Below are positions 62,300 through 64,000 of a stretch of DNA of 64,000 nucleotides, one piece after another. The stretch is taken from positions 186,001 to 250,000 of the forward strand of contig JBPOFA010000003.1 in NCBI GenBank assembly GCA_051251595.1, in the 5' to 3' direction. Within the stretch, counting starts at the first letter, position 1. Every line of letters begins with the position of its first letter. Source of the stretch: NORP110 sp051251595. Its GTDB lineage: Bacteria; Pseudomonadota; Alphaproteobacteria; Rhodobacterales; Rhodobacteraceae. The position numbers and the translations under genes are program-made. The notes under the pieces were generated by a model. It did not search any database, was not told the DNA's origin, and worked only from the letters and a program-made list of their open reading frames with translations.

Positions 62300-62341
62300 G
62301 GACATGTGCGTAGGCAACAAAAGGCCCAAACGGGTGGGCGC

Positions 62342-64000
62342 ATGACAGAGGCCGATTACGTCATCGTCGGGTCCGGCTCTGCGGGCAGTGCGCTTGCCAG
62401 CCGCTTGTCCGAAGACGGCAAGCATTCCGTCCTTGTGCTGGAATTTGGCGGCACGGATGCCGGGCCTTTCATTCAGATGCCCGGCGCCTTGTCCTTTCCC
62501 ATGAACATGTCGCGCTATGATTGGGGATTTCAGTCAGAACCCGAAGCGCAACTGAACGGGCGCAGGCTGGTGGTACCGCGTGGCAAGGTTGTGGGCGGGT
62601 CGTCCTCAATCAACGGCATGGTCTATGTGCGCGGTCACGCAGGGGATTTCGATCACTGGAACGAAACCGGCGCGACAGGCTGGGGCTATACAGATGTGCT
62701 GCCCTATTTCAAGCGCATGGAAAACTGGACCCATGGCGGACATGGCGGTGATCCGGATTGGCGCGGTCGTTCGGGGCCTTTGTATGTCTCTCGGGGAAAA
62801 CGGGACAACCCGTTGCACGCAGCCTTTGTGACTGCTGGTCAACAGGCCGGATTTGAAAAGACAGACGATTACAACGGCGAAAAACAAGAAGGCTTTGGCC
62901 CGATGGACAGCACCATCCACAACGGTGTGCGGTGGTCTGCGGCGAATGCTTATCTGAAACCCGCCCTGAAACGGCCGAATGTGGAGATGCTGCGCTGTTT
63001 TGTGCAGCGCGTTGTTTTTAACGGAACGCGTGCCATTGGCGTCGAAATCCTGCGCAAAGGCAAGACGCAGATCGTGCGGGCCCGGGCAGAGGTGATCCTA
63101 GCGGCCTCATCCATCAACAGCCCGAAAATATTGATGTTGTCGGGCATTGGCCCGGGACAGCATTTGGCAGAACATGGCATTGACCCGGTCGCCGACCGCG
63201 CCGGTGTTGGGGGGAACCTGCAGGACCATTTGGAAGTTTATTTTCAACAGGCCAGCACACAACCCATTACGCTTTTCAAGCACTGGAACTTGTGGGGTAA
63301 GGGCCGTGTAGGGCTGGAATGGCTGCTGACTGGGGGCGGGCTGGGGGCCTCTAACCACTTTGAATCCGCAGGGTTTATTCGCTCGCGGGCCGGGGTGAAA
63401 TATCCGGACATCCAGTTCCATTTTTTGCCAATCGCGGTGCGCTATGATGGCAAAGCCATTGCCCAAGGGCATGGCTATCAGGCCCATGTGGGCCCGATGC
63501 GTGCTGAATCCCGTGGCACTGTGCGGCTGCGATCCGCTGATCCACTTGCCGCGCCTGAAATCCGGTTTAACTATATGACAACCGATCAGGATTGGATTGA
63601 TTTTCGACATTGCATCCGCGTCACGCGTGAAATTCTGTCCCAGCCGGCCTTTGCCCCGTTTCGCGGCAAAGAGATCCAGCCCGGTGACGATGTGCAGACG
63701 GATGCGCAAATTGATGACTTTATCCGCGAACATGCGGAAAGCGCGTATCACCCTTGTGGCACGTGCAAGATGGGGCGCGTCGATGATCCGACGGCCGTTG
63801 TTGACCCCCATGGTCGTGTGATCGGGGTCGATGCGTTGCGTGTGGCGGATTCATCGATCTTTCCGCGCATAACAAACGGAAACTTGAACGCTCCTTCAAT
63901 CATGGTCGGCGAAAAAATGGCCGATCATATCTTGGGAAAGGCGCCGCTGGCGCCCTTAAACGACCCGCCTTGGATCAATCCAAAGTGGGAGATTTCGGAC
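62342..64000 (+). CDS. betA: Choline dehydrogenase, nearly complete, runs off the right edge
   Basis: A GMC-family flavoprotein, 553 codons to the window edge without a stop, close to the usual full BetA length. The FAD motif V-G-S-G-S-A-G-S-A is at residues 9-17, P-R-G-K-V-V-G-G-S-S-S-I-N is the second GMC signature, and the catalytic histidine is near residue 470 in Y-H-P-C-G-T-C-K-M-G with G-N-L-N-A-P-S-I downstream. It oxidises choline to betaine aldehyde for BetB. The ATG at 62342 begins 42 bases after the betC stop. Confidence 0.95.
   Translation, partial: MTEADYVIVGSGSAGSALASRLSEDGKHSVLVLEFGGTDAGPFIQMPGALSFPMNMSRYDWGFQSEPEAQLNGRRLVVPRGKVVGGSSSINGMVYVRGHAGDFDHWNETGATGWGYTDVLPYFKRMENWTHGGHGGDPDWRGRSGPLYVSRGKRDNPLHAAFVTAGQQAGFEKTDDYNGEKQEGFGPMDSTIHNGVRWSAANAYLKPALKRPNVEMLRCFVQRVVFNGTRAIGVEILRKGKTQIVRARAEVILAASSINSPKILMLSGIGPGQHLAEHGIDPVADRAGVGGNLQDHLEVYFQQASTQPITLFKHWNLWGKGRVGLEWLLTGGGLGASNHFESAGFIRSRAGVKYPDIQFHFLPIAVRYDGKAIAQGHGYQAHVGPMRAESRGTVRLRSADPLAAPEIRFNYMTTDQDWIDFRHCIRVTREILSQPAFAPFRGKEIQPGDDVQTDAQIDDFIREHAESAYHPCGTCKMGRVDDPTAVVDPHGRVIGVDALRVADSSIFPRITNGNLNAPSIMVGEKMADHILGKAPLAPLNDPPWINPKWEISD

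Overview
The window reads as a chromosomal segment of a marine Rhodobacteraceae (Roseobacter-type) alphaproteobacterium. The gene content points there: taurine-to-sulfite degradation (tpa, tauR, xsc, pta, soeABC-like), carnitine and choline-O-sulfate conversion to glycine betaine, FAD/folate betaine-demethylation enzymes, urease, a glycosyltransferase/flippase polysaccharide locus and RTX-type secreted proteins. No rRNA, tRNA, CRISPR array, insertion sequence or phage gene was seen. Gene names rest on motifs and family resemblance read by eye; no database search was run.

Layout. 0-4.5 kb: a Tat-type solute-binding protein and a divergent ABC ATPase, followed by a FucU/RbsD mutarotase and a ribokinase-type kinase. 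4.5-9.9 kb: urease operon ureDABC-orf-EFG with a small DUF1127-like gene inside it. 10-13.8 kb: xylulokinase, a TIM-barrel isomerase and a Gfo/Idh dehydrogenase, closed by a strong terminator. 14-28.5 kb: surface polysaccharide locus, visibly AT-rich from about 17 kb, with GT2-GtrA, a truncated GT39-like gene, manC, a beta-helix protein, a Wzy/ligase-like polymerase, a Wzx-like flippase, acyltransferases, a methyltransferase, two GT2 enzymes, an Alg13/Alg14-type pair and a decayed coding remnant. 28.9-30.7 kb: a second beta-helix protein with a Pro/Thr repeat linker and an unrecognised acidic C-terminal domain.

31-37.5 kb (minus strand): an XRE-cupin regulator, two DMGDH-like flavoproteins and a homocysteine S-methyltransferase, which together look like a betaine/methylamine demethylation operon. 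37.6-49.5 kb: taurine/sulfite locus with tpa, tauR and xsc (minus), pta inverted (plus), then citrate synthase and soeA-GNAT-soeB-soeC (minus). 49.7-53.3 kb: dTDP-L-rhamnose genes rfbCDBA. 53.3-56 kb: an RTX protein with a propeller-like N-terminus. 56.2-64 kb: carnitine operon (BKACE and carnitine dehydrogenase-thioesterase) divergent from betI-betB-betC-betA, with a palindromic BetI-like operator between; betA runs off the right edge.

Taken together the right half is an osmolyte-catabolism region. Carnitine and choline sulfate both lead to glycine betaine, which the 31-37 kb operon could demethylate. Taurine gives alanine, sulfoacetaldehyde, acetyl phosphate, acetyl-CoA (with a local citrate synthase) and sulfite, which the Soe-like complex could oxidise to sulfate. 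Direct repeats spaced exactly 23 bp lie upstream of both xsc and tpa and are the best candidate TauR operators.
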